Numbered from the stretch's first letter, positions 37,301 through 50,420 are shown. The stretch: DNA of 64,000 nt from Nannobrachium achirus (GCA_963921795.1 OY997639.1:58599195-58663194); one strand, 5' to 3'. The notes: generated by a model from the letters alone, not told the origin. Made by a program: numbers and translations.

Positions 37301-37543
37301 TCGTTGCTGTTGGGAAGAAAGCTCTTATCTCCATTGTTTAACTTTTTGTGTTTTTTCGTAAATTAACACCCTACATGAGCATACTACGTCACACAAAAGT
37401 ATCAATAGTAGCAGATACACAAGCTTCAAACGTGGCGTGAGGCGACAGGTTTTTGATGTAGATCTATACTACTATTTTTGAATTTGAATCCTGAAAAGTA
37501 ACAGTTTTGGACATAATGAGGTTTCCACCCGACAAAGACAATA
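37301..37543. mobile_element. Family D-like MITE with inserted cassette
   Basis: Ends TCGTTGCTGTTGGGAAGAAA and GGTTTCCACCCGACAAAGAC. It is closely related to 30175-30334, which lacks the cassette. Here the extra segment (about 37403-37494) carries the decayed cassette arms and is bordered on both sides by AAAAGTA. Confidence 0.75.
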
Positions 37544-37684
37544 TTCTGTGTTGATTTAACTACAAGTACTGTATACAAATGCAACCAAACGTACCCCCCC
37601 GTCCTCCTTCTTTTGCTGGGGTCCAGGGGGTCCCCAGCAAAAGACTCAAAATCAGTTTAACCACTTTAACCATATTTTATTCTT

Positions 37685-37770
37685 AGGATATTGGAAAATA
37701 GCCAATCTACAGCTCACAACGCGTTGGGTGCGTCAAGTTGTGAGCTTTTAGATCTGCTATTTTTGAAAAG
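37685..37770. repeat. Palindromic cassette within MITE remains
   Basis: Arms AAAATAGCCAATCTACAGCT and AGCTTTTAGATCTGCTATTT. Degraded family-A-like flanks surround it (GGGGTCCAGGGGGTCCCCAG at 37617). Confidence 0.75.
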
Positions 37771-38638
37771 ATTTGACACAAATCTTCTCTTAAGGGGTCA
37801 ACCGGAGTCCATTCATGCAGGGGGGGGGGGGGTTCATATACCTTGACTTGCAAATCGGTATGTTTCTGTGCAGAAAAGACACCAGAGAGAAATTTGTGAG
37901 ATTCTTCGATGTTGCTATGCCGCAGAGTGTGTTGCTATAGCAGCAAACAGATCTTTATTTGCACTTGGAATATTTGGCAGCTCCGTAACTTTGCAAGAGC
38001 TGCAAATTATTATTTCGCTTGTACACATAAATCATTACATATCCCCTGGGGTATATACATGTGTTTAAAAGTGTGTTATTGCAATTAAAAAAAAAACAGA
38101 AAAACACTAATTCGAGGCATTATTTCATGATGTAAGCATAGCTAAGTGAGTTAATTTGTGCGCCGCGCAAGGAGTGTACCGTACAAAAGTGCATATAATG
38201 AATTACAAGGTTACTTAAGCACGCTGCCATGGCTGGCCGACCTTTCCGCTAACAAGACCCCTGACCCTTCAACCTTGCACTTTTGACAGTGAAGAAAAGT
38301 GCCAAAGCTAAGCCTGCACAGCTGAATGAACGCTGGAACGTTGCATGCGCGCGCACGTGTGTGTGTGTGTGAGTGTGTGTGTGTGTGTGTGAGTGTGGCG
38401 TGGGGGGGAGGGTGTTCTCCAGAGACCTCATATGTCATTGCCGTGTTGATAACTTAGATTTATGACCCCTCACCTTCAGCCCTGTGACCTTGACTAGTAA
38501 ACTAAACTCCCAAACAGCCCACACCCCAGCAGTCAGAAGAAGAGATTTATGATACCCACCCACCACCACCACCACACATACAGTACACACAGTTCACCTC
38601 CACATAGTCACCCAACTGTTCTCCTTCATGACTTATAC

Positions 38639-39095
38639 CAGGGGTCTTCAACGTTTTCAGGCCAAGGACCCCTTAGCTGAGAGAGAGATGAAGCAAGCAG
38701 GGACCCCCACAACCTGTTCATAGATTCCGTAGTTATATTGTTCGACAGCACAATCATCAGTATATTTTGGAATGGATTCATGTCAATTTGTGTTGTCAGA
38801 TATTTAACCACTTGAACGGTAAAAACGTAATAAACTTGACCTTTCAATTTGTGTGCTCTTTTTCCCTTCTACACCAAAGCTCTTAGCCAAAATAGCCGAT
38901 CTACAAGCTCACAACGCCTCACAGCACGAGGCGTTGTGAGCTTGTAGAGCAGCTATTTTTGGCTAAAGTTCTCAGAATATGGACACTAGGGTTCAATATA
39001 AAAAAGGAAAAAAAATCACATAAAGATTTGGAGGACCCCCTGTAGTATCTCTGAGGACACCCTAAGGGTCCCGGACCCCCTGTTGAAGACCCCTG
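38639..39095. mobile_element. Family B MITE with cassette
   Basis: Ends CAGGGGTCTTCAACGTTTTC and CCCCCTGTTGAAGACCCCTG. Cassette at 38888-38960, with the flanks TTAGCC / GGCTAA continuing the symmetry. Confidence 0.9.
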
Positions 39096-39282
39096 ATTTA
39101 TATACTCGGCGACACATTATGTGAGCCGGCAGATCTTCTATTTTCGGGCGAGCGGCACCGCCGTACGACGAGGCGTTCGTGGCTTTCGTCTCCGGGGAGA
39201 AGCCTGTCACCTGTCAGTGAGAAGCGTCCGGCGTTGCATGTGAGCCTGTAACGTGAGACTCACGCTTCTCATGAACGTCTGC

Positions 39283-39721
39283 CAGGGGCGTCGCACCAAA
39301 TTCTGGGCCCTGCATGGGTACAAGGATTCAATGACTGGGAACACATTATTATGCATTATTGTGTGCTTTAACTATTGAAAAAATCTGCTATTTTTGAAAG
39401 ATCTTGCAAATTTGTGTCAAATCCTTCTGAGGTTTTTTGAAAAACCTGTTTCCCATCTCCAAATATTTAGTTCCAAGGACCCCCCCAGAAGCAAAATTTG
39501 AGTTGCAAATGTTCGCTTAAAAAATACATACATTCAAAGATTTGCACACATTTTCACGACTTTTCAAAAATAGCAGATCCACAAGCTCGCAGCGCGGCAC
39601 CCTGTGAGCTTGTACATCTGCTATTTTTCAATAGCTAAAGTATAAAATAATCAAGGCCCCTCCACCTTGGGCCCTAGTAACTCAGTCCCACTTCCCCCCC
39701 CCCCCCCTTGTGATGCCCCTG
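39283..39721. mobile_element. Family C MITE, imperfect 8-bp TSD
   Basis: Ends CAGGGGCGTCGCACC and TGTGATGCCCCTG. Flanks ACGTCTGC and ATGTCTAC match at 6 of 8. The left cassette is reduced to one arm and the right cassette is at 39566-39629. Confidence 0.85.
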
Positions 39722-39938
39722 ATGTCTACCACCCCAGTCTCACTTTTTTTCCTTCCCCCCTCTCCCTCTCTCTCTCTCTCCCTCTCTCTCTCTAGCCCTT
39801 CGCTCCCTCCACCCCCACCAAGCCTTTCCATCACTCTTTCTGTCTTTGAAATCAAGCCACTCCTGTTGCAAGGGGGCACAGTCAGTCAGGGCCTGGGCCC
39901 CATTTATATCCTGGCAGGGAAGATTCCCCTGCCTCACT

Positions 39939-40493
39939 CAGGGGTGTCACAAGGGGTAGGAAAGTGGGACTGAGTTACTAGGGCCCAAGGTGGTGGAGGG
40001 GCCGTAATTATTTTATACTTTAACTATTGAAAAATAGCAGATATACAAGCTCACAGCGCGGCACCGAGTGCCGCGCTGCGAGCTTGTAGATCAGCTATTT
40101 TTGAAAAGTCGTGAAAATGTGTGTAAATCTTTGAATATATGTATTTTTTAAGCGAACATTTGTAACTCAAATTTTGCTTCTGGGGGGTCCCTGGAACTCA
40201 ATATTTTGAGATGGGGTTCCGTGGCCAAATACATACCATTTTGGGGGTCCTTCACATGAAAAGGTTTGAGCTCCACTGACATAGAAACATAGGTTTTTCA
40301 AAAAACCTCAGAAGGATTTGAAATATTCAAAGATTTTCATGATTTTTCAAAAATAGCAGATCTACAAGCTCGCAGCGCGGCACTCGGTGCCGCGCTGTGA
40401 GCTTGTATATCTGCTATTTTTCAATAGTTAAAGCACAGGGGCCCTGCAGTGAATCCTTGTACCCAGGGCCCAGAATTTGGTGCGACACCCCTG
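39939..40493. mobile_element. Family C double-hairpin MITE, full length, perfect 8-bp TSD
   Basis: Ends CAGGGGTGTCACAAGG and GGTGCGACACCCCTG. The flanks GCCTCACT (39931-39938) and GCCTCACT (40494-40501) are identical. Two cassettes (40029-40102 and 40349-40421) are exact reverse complements of each other over most of their length, so the whole 555-bp element is one long palindrome with a hairpin in each half. Confidence 0.95.
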
Positions 40494-40729
40494 GCCTCAC
40501 TTAGCATCGCCCGCTGGCTGGCGGCGACAGGAATAGAACCCTGGGCCGGATGCTAGCGGATCCCAGGCTGAGCAACCAGCAGGTCTGCCGTGTCATTCGG
40601 GAAATCTCCCCCGGCAGCTGTGCTGACAGGGATGAAAGTGATAGTCAGTGTCAATACAACCAGCTGGGGGCCATTGTACCTGGGACCAGACTCCACCTAA
40701 ACCCATAGCACTACTGTAACACTCCCCTT

Positions 40730-40980
40730 CACTCAATGACCATACATGAAGCTAGATAGCATTTTTAGGGTTTTTAGAAGAAAAAAAATATTTTACTGAT
40801 TAGGTGCGTGGTCTACCTATGTTATTGTTTTTCTAGATTGATATTCCTATGCATTAGTTATATAGTTGTTGATGTACTGACATATTATCTTGCTTATTAA
40901 ATTGATGTATTACCTGCTTATTGTAAGTCGCTTTGGATTAAAAGCGTCCGCTAAATGCATAAATTGTAAATTGGATGGTT
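40730..40980. repeat. Fish interspersed repeat with TAAGTCGCTTTGG tail
   Basis: Contains GTAAGTCGCTTTGGATTAAA and AGCGTCCGCTAAATGCATAA, a tail I recognise as very common in teleost genomes. The element boundaries are not defined. Confidence 0.6.
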
Positions 40981-40984
40981 TTGC

Positions 40985-42410
40985 TCACGTACTGTACTGG
41001 GAAAAAACTAAACTAAAAAAAAAATAAAACTTTTGTCTCACTTAAGTGTAATTTAAATATTGTCGTTTAACCATGGCAAGAATAACATAAAGATTGCAGC
41101 GTCAAATAGCTGAAAGTCTAAATGAAAAGTAGGGTAGATACCCAGTCCCCAAAAACCCAGACCTCAAGAATGAATTTTCTGCTTCACATTTCTGCTCAGT
41201 GGTGAAAAAGAAGCGGAAGAATAATAAACTATTTCTCCCTGTTTCTGATTTCAAAGTGAGGTGAGAGGAAGGACCTGTAGCCTATGTGGCACTGTATGTG
41301 GGGACCCCTGGGAGGGGCCGTCGGTCTCTAATGATGTGGGAACAGAATGTTTTGGAATGGAGGGACGGAGGGAGGGACGGAGGGAGAGTTAATTAGATCA
41401 GGAGGAACCGCCCAACCTCTCTTCTCCTGGAGGATATTGGATTTCACATGCTATCACAAATCCTTCTGAATATGGAGCCACCTTTCAGACAGATAAGTCA
41501 GTGACTCCAGTGACATAAATCCTCTACAGACTCTTCCAACTATTCATTGAGGGCTTCCAGTGATTCAAGAAGGACCCATTGTTAGGGAAGTTAATTCGCA
41601 AGACCCCCTTTTGCAATGTCACAAAAGAAAAAAAAAAGAAGAAAAAATCATTATATTTGGGAGAACGGATACTGAAATGCATTAACCATGCTACACGTTG
41701 CGTCACTTTTACTCCCTTTTTTTGTCTTAAATTCTGCCCTTCACGCCTCTGTAACATTCCTGCTTTCCACTCATTCTCTCTGTGACAGGTCCATCCAAAC
41801 AAAGATGGAAGATCCGTTCCAGAGGGCGTCCCTCATCCAAAACCAACCCGAGTGGAGACTGTGCCTCGCGAAGCGCCGTGACGACCAGCTCCTTTCGCCG
41901 TAAAAAAAAAAAAAAAATCCTCCAAAAATACTGTTGGAAGTTGGCAGGGGCGCAACTGTGACCGCTCGCAGCTCAGAAAACACTGCTCCCCCTCCCCCCC
42001 ATTTTTTTTCCTGTGTAATGGAAACCTGTCTGAAGTCGGGAGAGCCACAGAAGCTCTGTGTTATGGTTAAATCAGAGGCCCGGAGAGAGCAGGTGCTTCC
42101 CCAGCACTCTGGGGAGACACGCTTGCCCTGGAGCTGCAGACCTGGGATCAGCTTTCGCTAACTCCACTTCTGACCTCAGCCACTATGAGCTAATTGAGCA
42201 AAACTTTCCCCGGATCGGCACTTCGGGCCAAAAATAAATAAATGAAATAAGTAAAAAATAAATCTGCCCAGATTTCCTGCACTTCTTGCAGCGGGTCAGT
42301 TTATACACAGGCAGCAGTGTTGCAAGGATGAGGCTCACCGCGGCACGGAAGAGGAGCAACGGGGATGTAAATGTTTTGAAGGCCCAAGAGGGGCTATTCA
42401 TGGCAGGGGC
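40985..42410. other. Unique sequence without a recognised gene
   Basis: No spliced exon or MITE ends recognised. A run of short A/T tracts and one 41579-41785 open frame without similarity that I can see. Confidence 0.35.
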
Positions 42411-42414
42411 AGTT

Positions 42415-42965
42415 CTCCACTTAGAAACATCACCACTTAGAAACACCCCCATTCAGAAAAAGAAACATCCCCACTTAGAAACATCCCCATTCAGAAACAC
42501 CCCCACTTAGAAACAGAGTCTGAGCATTCATCAGTTTAGCATTCACCAGCGTCGGCAGGATAGCATTTCACCAGGTTAGCATTCACCAGCATCGGCGGCA
42601 GGTTAGCATTTCACTAGGTTAGCATTCAGCGTCTAAAGCGTCTAAAGACTTGTTTTGTAACTTTTCATCATTAATCATTCCATGACAATATTCATGTAGT
42701 GTGTTACAAAATCATTATATAAACGTCCAAAATAGGACTGTCATTTATAGCTTGCAGCCCTTGGACTTTTGATATTTTGCTGAGTGGCCCCTGAGCCATC
42801 TTAAGCTGATTAGCCCTGATTTAGAATAATGGAGAAATAATGTTTCTGAATGGAGATGTGAATGTTTCTGAATGGAGAGGTGTAACCTAGGTTTTGGTGT
42901 CACCTCCATTTAGAATAATGGAAGTCAATCTTCTAAATGGCAATGTTTCTGAATGGAGAGAAGAC
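42415..42965. repeat. Arrays of CCATTCAGAAACA motifs and their inverses
   Basis: At 42415-42512 the units CCCACTTAGAAACATCCC and CCATTCAGAAACA repeat. At 42530-42640 TTAGCATTCACCAG-type units repeat. At 42838-42960 the inverse TGTTTCTGAATGGAGA recurs three times. Together they form a loose inverted repeat of about 550 bp. Confidence 0.6.
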
Positions 42966-43783
42966 AATCATTTATTTCTCAACCATGTTTTGGGGAGAAT
43001 GGGGACACAGCAACTTTCTTTCACCGTAACCATTTGGCGAAGCAAAACGTCGCAGTAACGCTGCACTCTCTCCGTTGACCTTTGTGAGACATGCATGCTT
43101 CTAATTTTCCCAGTAAGAGAAGGAACGGAGAATACATCCATCCACTTCAAAGTCAACCCTGAAAATAAAATCCTATCGCCAGAAAATTCCTTGGCCTCCT
43201 GTGTGCATTCCTGCAAGCCCCGAAACTTCTGTTTCTACGCTGTAGGTACGGTATATAAGACACTACAGATAGCGTACATAATGAAAACACGGTAACAGAT
43301 ATTCAAAGTAAAAGCGCCGAACAGCTGACGGACGGCGTAGTTCCAGATGAACGCCGGGGCCCGAAAGAAAGTGGTGGTATTGTTCTTCCATTATCTAGCG
43401 TGTTAAAGGTTCGTCGTGTTTACTTGGGTTTTCTCTCCATAAAAATTTACGGTCGGCCGTACTTTCATGTTGGCTGAGTTATGTGGCGCTCTCTGGCAAC
43501 GCTGCAGTGGGGGGCTTTGATGTAGAGCCATAAAAGCTGGAAGAGAGCAGTCAAGGCAGCACACTGTATTGTGGGTTGGGTTGAGACAGGACACTCAGGT
43601 CAGATAGAAGGAGTCAGCAAGCCGTACACAGGGTTCCCACACATCTTTACCAATTCATTTCCAAAACTTTTACATAACTTTTCCAGAATATTTAACCCGA
43701 TTTCCAGGACTATATAACAATAATTCAGCTCAATAACGAGTCGCTTACTCCTATGCGCAATGCCCAAAGACTGGTAGTGTATG

Positions 43784-44010
43784 CCATTGGTTCTTAACCT
43801 TTTCAGGCTGTGACCCCCCGAAATAATCATATTTGAAGATTTGAGGAATTTTGTATAACACGGTTTTATTGTGAAAATAGCCGATCTACATGCTCAAATC
43901 GCCTCGCGTTGCGAGGCGTTGTGAGCATGTAGATCTGCTATTTTCACAATTTCTGCCTCTAATATTTGACAATTTGGCCAATGTTTAATTTGTCATTAAC
44001 AAAAGGTATT
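43784..44010. mobile_element. Family A MITE with cassette
   Basis: Left end CCATTGGTTCTTAACCTTTT, cassette 43873-43945 carrying the family A variant CTACATGCTCA / TGAGCATGTAG, followed by CTGCCTCTAATATTTGACAA. The right end is missing. Confidence 0.75.
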
Positions 44011-44229
44011 AACAAAAGTATTAACAAAATCAATAACCAATAGTCAGGGGATATCTTTAGAAATAGTGTCAAATCCTGGAATAAATTCCTTACCAAAAAA
44101 AATCTTCACCAATGTGTCTGTAAAGGTGTCTAGTAACACATCTCACAAAGATTGAAATTCAGTTTCCCTAGGAAAATCTTTGACAGCTAGGGTAATTCTG
44201 GGTCTCATTCAATCACTATACAGTATACT

Positions 44230-44789
44230 ATAGGGGAAGAAATCACTCCCAAAAAATATGCTTTAAGTGGGATGTGAGGGGTCTAACTAGGTGTTTTTAA
44301 TTATTCTGAATCCATTGCAAGCATTTGTTTTGCACCAAAAATATTCCTTGGGCTAGAAATGGACCCCCATACCACTGTGAAAAGTGATGACTCATCACTA
44401 AACCATCATTTTATGGGCTGTTTTTAGCCCAATGAATGTTTTTTTGTGAGCTCGTAGATCTGCTATTTTTGAAAAGTCGTGAAAATGTGCACATATCTTT
44501 GAATATGTACTTTTCTTTTTAAGCGGACATTTGTAACTCAAATTTTGCTTCTGGGGGGGTCCCTGGAACTATACATGTTTTGAGATGGGGGGTCCGTGGC
44601 CAAAAACATATCATTTGGGGGGTCCTTCGCGTGAAAAGGTTTGAGCACTACTGACATAGAAACATAGGTTTTTCAAAAAACCTTTGAAATTTGAAATATT
44701 CAAATATCTTGTATATCTGCTATTTTTCAATAATTAAAGCACAAAATGTGAGTGAATCCTTGTACCCAGAATTTGGCGCGACACCCCTG
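44230..44789. mobile_element. Composite of a 30415-type palindrome fragment and a family C right half
   Basis: The first part matches the large palindrome (TCTGAATCCATTGCAAGCAT). From 44446 on it is family C (half cassettes at 44446-44470 and 44717-44740, right end CGCGACACCCCTG). The next base starts a second copy of host sequence also found at 43553. Confidence 0.7.
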
Positions 44790-44876
44790 AAGGCAGCACA
44801 CTGTATTGTGGGTTGAGACAGGACAAGGACACTCAGGTCAGAGGAGTCAGCAAGCCACAGAGTGAAGACAGGCACT

Positions 44877-45417
44877 CAGGGGTGTCGCACCAAATTCTGG
44901 GCCCTGGGTACAAGGATTCACTGCGGGCCCCCCATGAATGTGAGACTGGGAATGCGTTATTACGCATTATTTTGTGCTTTAACGATTGAAAAACAGCTGA
45001 TATACAAGCTCACAGCGCTGTGAGCTTGTAGATCTGCTATTTTTGAAAAATCTTGAATATCTTTGAATATTTCAAATCGTTCTAAGGTTGTTTTTTTTTT
45101 AAACCTATGTTGCTATGTCAGTGGTGCTCAAACTTTTTCATGTGTAGGACCCCCAAAATGATATGTATTTGGCCACGGACCCCCATCTCAAAATATTTAG
45201 TTCCAGCGACCCCCCAGTAACAAAGGTTTGCTTAAAAAATACATATATTCAAAGATTTGCACACATTTTCATGACTTTTCAAAAATAGCACATCTACAAG
45301 CTCGCAGTGAGCTAGTATATCTGCTATTTTTCAATAGTTGAAGTATAAAATAATTAAGGCCCCTTCCCCTTGGACCCTAGTAACTCAGTCCCACTCCCCC
45401 TCCTTGTGACGCCCCTG
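44877..45417. mobile_element. Family C double-hairpin MITE with about 30-bp flanking duplication
   Basis: Ends CAGGGGTGTCGCACC and GTGACGCCCCTG. Two cassettes lie at 44988-45044 and 45281-45331. The 30 bp before the element (44847-44876, starting TCAGCAAGCCACAGAGTG) recur, with a 5-bp insertion, directly after it (45418-45452). Confidence 0.85.
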
Positions 45418-45454
45418 TCAGCAAGCGATGTGCCACAGAGTGAAGGCAGGTACA

Positions 45455-46488
<1,034 letters not shown>

Positions 46489-46789
46489 CTGATGCCAGCA
46501 TAAATGAATGCTTGCATGTGTCTGCACACATGCGGGTGTGCATGCGTGCGTGCGTGACTGCGCGTGCACGGCAAGCCTACGTGCTGTGGTATGTTTAGTT
46601 CAGACTTGGTGTAAGCTGTTGACAGAATCATTGGTTGATTTATGTCCCCAACAGCTACTGTCTGTGGGTCACCAGAGCCTCCAATGTTTACTGTTTATAA
46701 CAACCAGCCTCCAAGATTCCCAGAGAGATCCAGACCAAATGGAGCATCACAGTAGTTCAGGCAAGCCGGCACGGAAGTCAACGTTCCTT

Positions 46790-46945
46790 TTTTTTAAAGA
46801 AATTCTTTGGGGCTTTTTTCTTATTGATAGGTACACAGGGTGTAGGTTGACAGGACATGGGGAGAGAGATGGAGGGATGACATGCAGGAAAGGAGGAAAG
46901 GTCGTTGGGATTGGGACTCGAACCCGCAACACGCTGTAGCAACAC
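46790..46945 (-). mobile_element. tRNA-derived SINE
   Basis: On the minus strand a good B box (GGGTTCGAGTCCC) is followed by pyrimidine-rich text (CATCTCTCTCCCCATGTCCT) and an ATCAATAAG tail. The tail resembles that of the SINE at 10952. Confidence 0.65.
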
Positions 46946-47302
46946 GCTGTTGCCTTCTAAAGTTTGTGTATGCGACGTGACAGTCACTTATCTCTCGATT
47001 AGGGAGTCTTAATGGTAATTTCTGTGTATCTTTCTGTTCTGCCGTATGAGGGGTTTATTACAGAGGACATCATCACCATACTGACTTTTGTCGAAGTTTG
47101 TGGTATTTTTACCACGTACATACAAAACGGGCAGTCAATATATTACCAAAATATTACCAGAAAAAAGCAGTCCAAGTAGGGAATGGAACTTTACCCCTGG
47201 TGAAGGAGTTTAAGTATCTCGGGGTCTTGTTCACGAGTGAGAGAAAGGGAAAACGGAGAAGGAGATCAGCCGGAGAATCTGAGCAGCCGGAGAATTACTT
47301 TA

Positions 47303-47516
47303 GCTATTGAAAAATAGCAGATATACAGCAGGTTGGCACTCAGTGCCGCGCTGTGAGCTTGTATATCTGCTATTTTTCACTAGTTAAAGTACAAAATAAT
47401 GCGTAATCATGCGTTCCCAGTCTAAATGGGTTAAACCCCATCGCCCTATGAAGAACATTCATGGGGGGCCCGCAGTGAATCTTTGTACCCGGCCCAGAAT
47501 TTGGTGCAACACCCCT
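47303..47516. mobile_element. Family C MITE, left end lost
   Basis: Cassette at 47309-47377, then the characteristic right end CCCAGAATTTGGTGCAACAC and CCCTG. Confidence 0.75.
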
Positions 47517-47695
47517 GCCTGGACCACTACCCTGTGGCCCAAGCCAAGTGAAACGATCCTAATGGTTAATTCCACGGAATCTACAGTATTAAAGTAGACC
47601 GACATTCACTCGCACATGACGAACATCTCTCGCTGCCACCTCAAATGACAGCTCGCCAGTGATCAAACTCCCTCCACCTCCGAGCCTAGTCGCGT

Positions 47696-47726
47696 GCGTT
47701 TAGGGTTAGGCATAGGGTTAGTAATG
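47696..47726. repeat. Short interstitial TTAGGG-like run
   Basis: TTTAGGGTTAGGCATAGGG contains three telomere-like hexamers. A similar CCCTAACCC motif is at 28625. Both are too short to imply a fused telomere. Confidence 0.4.
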
Positions 47727-47808
47727 GGGAGAGTCGGGCGAACGCAACATCGGAGTAATGCGTGTCGGAACAACAACACGCACCACTTCCCGGCCTCATC
47801 CTCTAGCA

Positions 47809-48147
47809 CAGGGGTCTTCAACGTTTTCAGGCCAAGGACCCCTTAGTTGAGAGAGAGAGAGAGATGAAGCAGGGACCCCCACAACCTGTTCAGAGATTCC
47901 ATATAGTTTCATCGTTTGACAGCACAATCATCAGTGTATTTTGGATGTCAGTTTGTGTTTGCAGATATTTAAACACTTGAACCGTCAATACTTAATAAAC
48001 TTGTCTGCACCTTTTCCCCTCTACACCAAAGCTCTTTCCCAAAAATAGACGTTCTACAAGCTCACAACGCCTTGCGCTGCGAGGCATTGTGAGCTTATAG
48101 ATCGTCTATTTTCAAATGGCCGAAATGTATATAGGGTTGAAGTGGTT
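47809..48147. mobile_element. Family B MITE, right end truncated
   Basis: Starts CAGGGGTCTTCAACGTTTTC. A cassette at 48041-48113 (AAAAATAGACGTTCTACAAG / TTATAGATCGTCTATTTT) shows matched changes (GAC/GTC) on both arms. Confidence 0.8.
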
Positions 48148-48319
48148 AATGTATGTTTTGTAATAATAATCGCGCGCACAGCAGCGCGTAAAATAGACGC
48201 TTCGCAGACGTGTTTCACACTTTTAGCACTCCTTCAGCAGCCTTTGCTTCTAGATTTCTGCACTTTTGCGCCGACAGTTCAGTCTTCTTTCACCTTCTCC
48301 CCGCTGTTTGCCGCTACCA

Positions 48320-48581
48320 ACATAAACATAAAAAGCTAGACGCCTCCTCAGGCTCTGGGGCGTTGGTAAAAGAGGACAGGCAAGCTTCCCGAATTCTGAA
48401 GGATGCTTCCTTGTGCGTCACAGAACGGGACGCTCGGTAGGCCAATCAGATGCAGGACTCCCTCTTTCCCACTGCAGGAGGCAGAGTGCCTTCCACAGTT
48501 CCACACTTCCGCCAGTCCTGTTTTACCAGTCGCGCCAATGAACTGCAGCGGCGGATGAGGTATCTAGCTTTTTATATCTGT
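48320..48581 (+). mobile_element. hAT-like MITE, same family as the ckap5 exon insertion
   Basis: Ends around AAAAAGCTAGACGCCTCCTC and GATGAGGTATCTAGCTTTTT. Flanks CGCTACCA (48312-48319) and GGCTACCA (48582-48589) make an 8-bp target duplication with one mismatch, fitting the hAT superfamily. Confidence 0.8.
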
Positions 48582-48930
48582 GGCTACCACGAGCTGCTGC
48601 GAGCCTCTTTTTTCAAATGCACTTAACGTCGTGGAAAAAAGAGGCTCACGTATAGTGTTTACTTTCCTGCCGACGCAGCTACTATACGTCATGCAGACAT
48701 GTCAATATGAGTGTGATAGACAGACGGTCCCATCCAATCACCTGCCAGGTTGAAAAAAGGGACTGCCTTCTTCAGCGGTTGGTCCTGAGCGGTTCCGGAT
48801 AGAGGCTGTATGGGGAACTCAATACGCCACCATCTGGCAGGGTCAGGTTATCCTCAACATGTCAGCTGAGGACAGAGGTCGGACAAGATGAGTCACATCT
48901 CTGTTAGTTTTAACAGATAAACAACGACAC

Positions 48931-49184
48931 TAGCCCTGAAACATGGCGGTCGTACCCGTCAGAAAGTGATCCGATTAAAATGCTTTTTATTAAACTATAC
49001 GATATAATAAGATACGAGTAATTCTGCTTGAGCGGACCATATTCTGACATCCGTGACCCTTCAGTAAGCACTTTACTTTTGAAATCTGAATGTTTGTGCA
49101 GACGTTCATCACAAATTGGCTAAACTGCTCCAAACCAGGTTGAGGTGGATGCATGAGAGATACGACTGTCATGTTTCAGGGCTA
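48931..49184. mobile_element. MITE with TAGCCCTGAAACATG ends
   Basis: Terminal inverted repeats TAGCCCTGAAACATGGCGGT and ACTGTCATGTTTCAGGGCTA. I found no clear target duplication. Confidence 0.7.
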
Positions 49185-49206
49185 CAACACCCCACATGTA
49201 CATGAA

Positions 49207-49584
49207 TAGGGCTAGGGGATCAATATCATGATTATTTCAAACTTTAACTCGATCACGAATAATGAACGATTATTTAAAATATATATATATATGTATGTGA
49301 AGACAGCAGATCTACAAACTCACAACATGTCACGATGCGACTCATTGTGAGATTGCAGATTGTCTATGTTCATTAATTTCGCACACCACCATTGCACAAC
49401 AAAGTAATACAAGGTTTAAGTGCTTAATCAGATTAAATCGTGTCGATTCGTTGATAGGTTATATAAAATCCTTTTGTTTTAAATCAGAAAAACTCTTCTT
49501 CTCAATTATTCGATGCAAGATTAAGTCGGTTAGCAGTTCTAAATTTCTGTTTCGATATTAGGTTCGGTTAATTGCCCAGCCCTA
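49207..49584. mobile_element. Family E MITE with decayed palindromic cassette
   Basis: Ends TAGGGCTAGGGGATCAATAT and TTAATTGCCCAGCCCTA. The central cassette at 49297-49375 (GCAGATCTACAAACTCACAA / TTGTGAGATTGCAGAT) has diverged. Confidence 0.75.
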
Positions 49585-49589
49585 CTATG

Positions 49590-50324
49590 AACACAACACA
49601 ATAATTTGCATGAGATGCATGTCATGTCATTATTATTATTACTATTATTAATAATATACAGACATAATACCAAACCAACAGAACTGATCAGTGTGCCACC
49701 AAATGAAAACAGAAGATTAAGAACACACTTCGACTTCTTCTATCTGCTATCTATAATATACATTCTAGAAATAGTTAAGGTCTTACAGCATGAAGCAACT
49801 TCTTCCATCTTCCTCCCTTCACAAAAACATAACTGGGGGGTTCAGAGAAGGGACACTGTTTGTGTGGTCTTCTGAGTGCAAGGCTAGTGAAAATTACCAG
49901 AATCCATGCTAAAGAGGGTTGTGTTTATAGAAGATAAGACCCTTAAATGTGTTTAAACAGATATTCAGATCCAGACATTCCTTAGAGTCACTATACACGA
50001 TAGGAGCCTAGATCACTGGCCTTTGTTGGTCCTAAAATAGCACAGCAAATGATGTAACCTAGCCATAGGCCTAGTCTACTCTAAAAGTAAGAAAAGACGC
50101 ATGCATCATTCGTTTTGATGCAGTAAATATACATCTAATGACTCACCTCCTTGCTGCGTGAATTTGAGATCATTAGGCTGTAATAGTTTAAATTAGGCCT
50201 ATATTTTAGACCCAAGCAAAATGCAAGTTGCGCTTTCTTTTCCCCAATTCACAGAGCAGTACATCATAGGGATAGCAAAACGACTCCTAAGTAGCTCTTC
50301 GTTGTGTTTGGTGGATCTGCGTTT
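49590..50324. other. Unique AT-rich sequence upstream of lyplal1
   Basis: No exon, tandem array or MITE ends recognised. Long A/T-rich stretches run up to the CpG-richer promoter. Confidence 0.4.
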
Positions 50325-50420
50325 TTGGTTTCATCCAATCACATCGACGAGCGTGCACTGACTGAGTCCGAGACTCTCGCGTTGCAGCCTGGTTGCAGCT
50401 GACCGTCTGTCATCAGTGTC
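50325..50420 (+). promoter_or_regulatory. Probable lyplal1 promoter and 5' UTR
   Basis: A CCAAT box (CATCCAATCACATCG, near 50335) lies about 85 bp before the ATG, with a short CpG-containing stretch (ACGAGCGTGC, TCTCGCGTTG). There is no TATA box, as is usual for a housekeeping promoter. Confidence 0.45.

Noticed and set aside
40500-40600. Possible minus-strand tRNA-like B box (GGGTTCTATTCC)
   Set aside because: No matching A box or cloverleaf could be drawn, so it is at most a degraded SINE.
47696-47726. Interstitial telomere
   Set aside because: Only three TTAGGG-like units with interruptions, which is within chance and microsatellite variation.
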